From Selenomonadales bacterium (GTDB lineage Bacteria > Bacillota > Clostridia > Christensenellales > QALW01), in NCBI GenBank assembly GCA_003150515.1, contig QALW01000005.1, forward strand, positions 1 to 7,694: 7,694 nt of DNA. Reading direction: 5' to 3'. Positions 6,587 through 7,694 of this stretch are shown piece by piece (position 1 is the first letter of the stretch; each line of letters begins with the position of its first letter). A program made the translations under genes and the position numbers. The notes under the pieces were generated by a model, which was not told where the DNA came from, did no database searches, and saw only the letters and a list, made by a program, of their open reading frames with translations.

Positions 6587-7585
6587 TTATTTTTTATTAA
6601 AATCCGCGGCCGCTTTGAAAAACGCATCAATATTATCCCAGGAGGAAGCGGGCGGAATATCGCAACCGGAGGAAAGCACGAAATTCTCGTATTTTCCGCA
6701 TTTTTCAAGCAGCTGGGATGTCGCGCTGTATATGCTTTTGGGCGTGCCGTTCAAAAATTCAGCGGAGGGGGATATATTGCCGCAAACGGGTTTATCCTTG
6801 GGCATTTTTTCCAGCATGAGGGATAAATCCACTGCGTCTCCGAAATGAAATGCGGACGCGCCGTTATTTGATATGGATTGAGTCATATGCGGAGTATTGG
6901 GGCCGCAGTTGTGATAAATAACGATAAATTCATCATCCTGTACGGCGCTGATAATTTCGCTTACATAGGGCGCGGAAAATTCCTCTTCCAATTCGGGAGA
7001 AAGCAGGCCGGAAAGAGGCTCGGCCATAACTATGCCGTCAATTCCCGCGGCTTTATAGGCTTTGGCGTATTCTATAAGAAAAGCGGTGGTTTTCTTCAGC
7101 GCTGTATGGACCAAATCGGGCTCGGCTATGCAGTTGACCAGGGCTTCGGAAACGTCCATCAATCTGCCCGCTAAAGAGAAGGGCCCTATTATGCCTGCCA
7201 GCACGGGCCTATCCTGAAGCATTTGCTTTGCGCCCTGGGCCGCTTTTATATATATGCCTGTGCGCGCCGCTCCGACCGGTGGAATCTCCAGCGCTTCAGC
7301 TTCCTCCTGATCTGTTATGAGCGCTCCTATGACGGTAGGAATCTCATTTTCCGCGGCCATAATTTCACATCCGAAGGCTTCGGCTTCTACGGATAAATCC
7401 ATCATGCTTACCGCCGCGGCGGCGTCTGTGCGCTCGGCTATTTTTTTCATGCCCTCCGACTGCAATTGAGCGCTGTGCGTCAAATCGTATACGCTCACGC
7501 CCAGAAGCTGGGAGGAGGGGAAGGATAAAATAGGCATAGGCTTTCTGCTTGCCGGCAGATTTGCCAGCCAAGATTTCATATTCAT
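6587..7585 (-). CDS. MtaA/MtbA-like corrinoid methyltransferase (UroD fold, complete zinc site)
   Basis: 332 residues, first complete gene of the operon. It shows the full zinc pattern of thiol-directed methyltransferases: His225-N-Cys227-Gly (IVIYHNCGPN) and Cys308 in SSGCDIPP. Other family motifs are GPFSLAGRLM (134-143), an acidic loop AEPLSGLLSPELEEEF (188-203) with APYV, and CGNISP (268-273). In MtaA and MtbA this site activates coenzyme M to take a methyl group from a methylated corrinoid. In a bacterium the acceptor is likely something else, and methyl transfer from a small donor is also possible. The N-terminus is short for the family and lacks the NHExxDRVP segment. The frame is open to an ATG at 7619-7621, but that would overlap the preceding gene. 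ATG at 7585 has GGAAAGGA (7594-7601) eight bases upstream and leaves a 28-bp gap; the ATG at 7579 is a less likely alternative. Confidence 0.88.
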   Translation of the reverse strand: MNMKSWLANLPASRKPMPILSFPSSQLLGVSVYDLTHSAQLQSEGMKKIAERTDAAAAVSMMDLSVEAEAFGCEIMAAENEIPTVIGALITDQEEAEALEIPPVGAARTGIYIKAAQGAKQMLQDRPVLAGIIGPFSLAGRLMDVSEALVNCIAEPDLVHTALKKTTAFLIEYAKAYKAAGIDGIVMAEPLSGLLSPELEEEFSAPYVSEIISAVQDDEFIVIYHNCGPNTPHMTQSISNNGASAFHFGDAVDLSLMLEKMPKDKPVCGNISPSAEFLNGTPKSIYSATSQLLEKCGKYENFVLSSGCDIPPASSWDNIDAFFKAAADFNKK

Positions 7586-7593
7586 ATAAATAA

Positions 7594-7601
7594 TCCTTTC
7601 C
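7594..7601 (-). promoter_or_regulatory. Ribosome binding site deciding the start at 7585
   Basis: GGAAAGGA on the minus strand, eight bases before the ATG at 7585. It selects this ATG over the in-frame ATG at 7621, which lies inside the preceding reading frame. Confidence 0.6.
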
Positions 7602-7613
7602 AAGCAAATTAAA

Positions 7614-7694
7614 TTATTCAAAACCGTTATCCGCGCATGGATTGGCCGACATTACGGAGACGGCCGCCTGATATCCGCCATTAGGGGAGGCTGA
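7614..7694 (-). CDS. 3' end of an unidentified gene (partial, continues beyond the window)
   Basis: An open frame enters from the right edge and stops at TAA (7614-7616), giving 26 visible residues that end NPCADNGFE. Its stop lies 28 bp before the next gene, matching the 18-40 bp spacing elsewhere in the operon, which is why I prefer this frame. Another frame stops at 7652-7654 and cannot be excluded. The residues show no motif I recognise and do not look like the usual C-terminus of a B12-binding corrinoid protein, so identity is open. Confidence 0.45.
   Translation of the reverse strand, partial: SASPNGGYQAAVSVMSANPCADNGFE

Larger units (their letters stand above)
1088..7694 (-). other. 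Putative corrinoid-dependent methyl-transfer operon
   Basis: Six complete genes and one partial gene on the minus strand with gaps of 28, 39, 34, 18, 40 and 40 bp in order of transcription, no opposing genes and no clear internal terminator or promoter. Content: four UroD-fold proteins, a RACE reactivator and a DUF2284 protein. The promoter and any regulator must lie beyond 7694. RACE implies that a corrinoid protein exists, but none is encoded in this window. Confidence 0.8.

Noticed and set aside
5822..6826. Long plus-strand open frame (334 codons) opposite the UroD-fold genes
   Set aside because: It lies antisense across two well-supported genes with clear family motifs; it is a shadow of their codon bias.
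7586..7621. Longer methyltransferase starting at the ATG at 7621
   Set aside because: It overlaps the end of the preceding frame, has no ribosome binding site, and the GGAAAGGA at 7594-7601 points to 7585.

Overview
The window reads as part of an anaerobic Firmicute (Clostridia-type) chromosome. This is inferred from a corrinoid-protein reactivator (RACE/RamA family), a DUF2284 metal-binding protein, a run of uroporphyrinogen-decarboxylase-fold (MtaA/CmuA-type) methyltransferase homologues, GGAG-type ribosome binding sites and tight gene packing. Genus cannot be read from the sequence. The left end (about 1-730) is clearly more AT-rich than the operon that follows.

Left part (1-612, plus strand): a small membrane protein with a C-terminal zinc ribbon (94-612). 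Its internal segment 264-363 also occurs, base for base, at 1-100. The left copy encodes a fragment of the same protein that runs into a stop at 101-103, seven bases into the intact gene. This looks like a 263-bp tandem duplication cut by the window edge, although a contig-end artefact is possible.

Middle (613-1087): a gap between convergent genes with no gene I can support. It contains a stretch with unusually few stops in several frames and a weak hairpin that could end the minus-strand operon.

Main part (1088-7694, minus strand, transcribed right to left): six complete genes plus the 3' end of a seventh, separated by only 18-40 bp, so almost certainly one operon. In order of transcription: an unidentified 3' end (7614-7694); a MtaA/MtbA-like methyltransferase with the classical His-x-Cys ... 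Cys zinc site (6587-7585); a UroD-fold protein with His-x-Cys but His in place of the last Cys (5489-6547); two UroD-fold proteins in which His-x-Cys-Gly is replaced by Asp-x-Asp-Gly and the last Cys by His (4417-5454 and 3274-4398); a RACE protein with an N-terminal 2Fe-2S ferredoxin domain and an ASKHA-type C-terminal part (1680-3233); and a DUF2284 cysteine-rich protein (1088-1639).

Together these look like a corrinoid-dependent methyl-transfer or demethylation module. One or more UroD-fold enzymes would move a methyl group between an unknown donor, a corrinoid protein and an acceptor, while RACE rescues the corrinoid when it oxidises to Co(II). No B12-binding corrinoid protein and no pterin-binding methyltransferase lie inside the window; they are expected upstream (beyond 7694) or elsewhere. 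The most novel point is the pair of neighbouring paralogues sharing an Asp-x-Asp-Gly / Asp-Lys / Asp-His set where the zinc methyltransferases have His-x-Cys-Gly / Gly-Asn(Cys)-Ile / Gly-Cys. They may be a distinct enzyme subgroup with altered metal chemistry.
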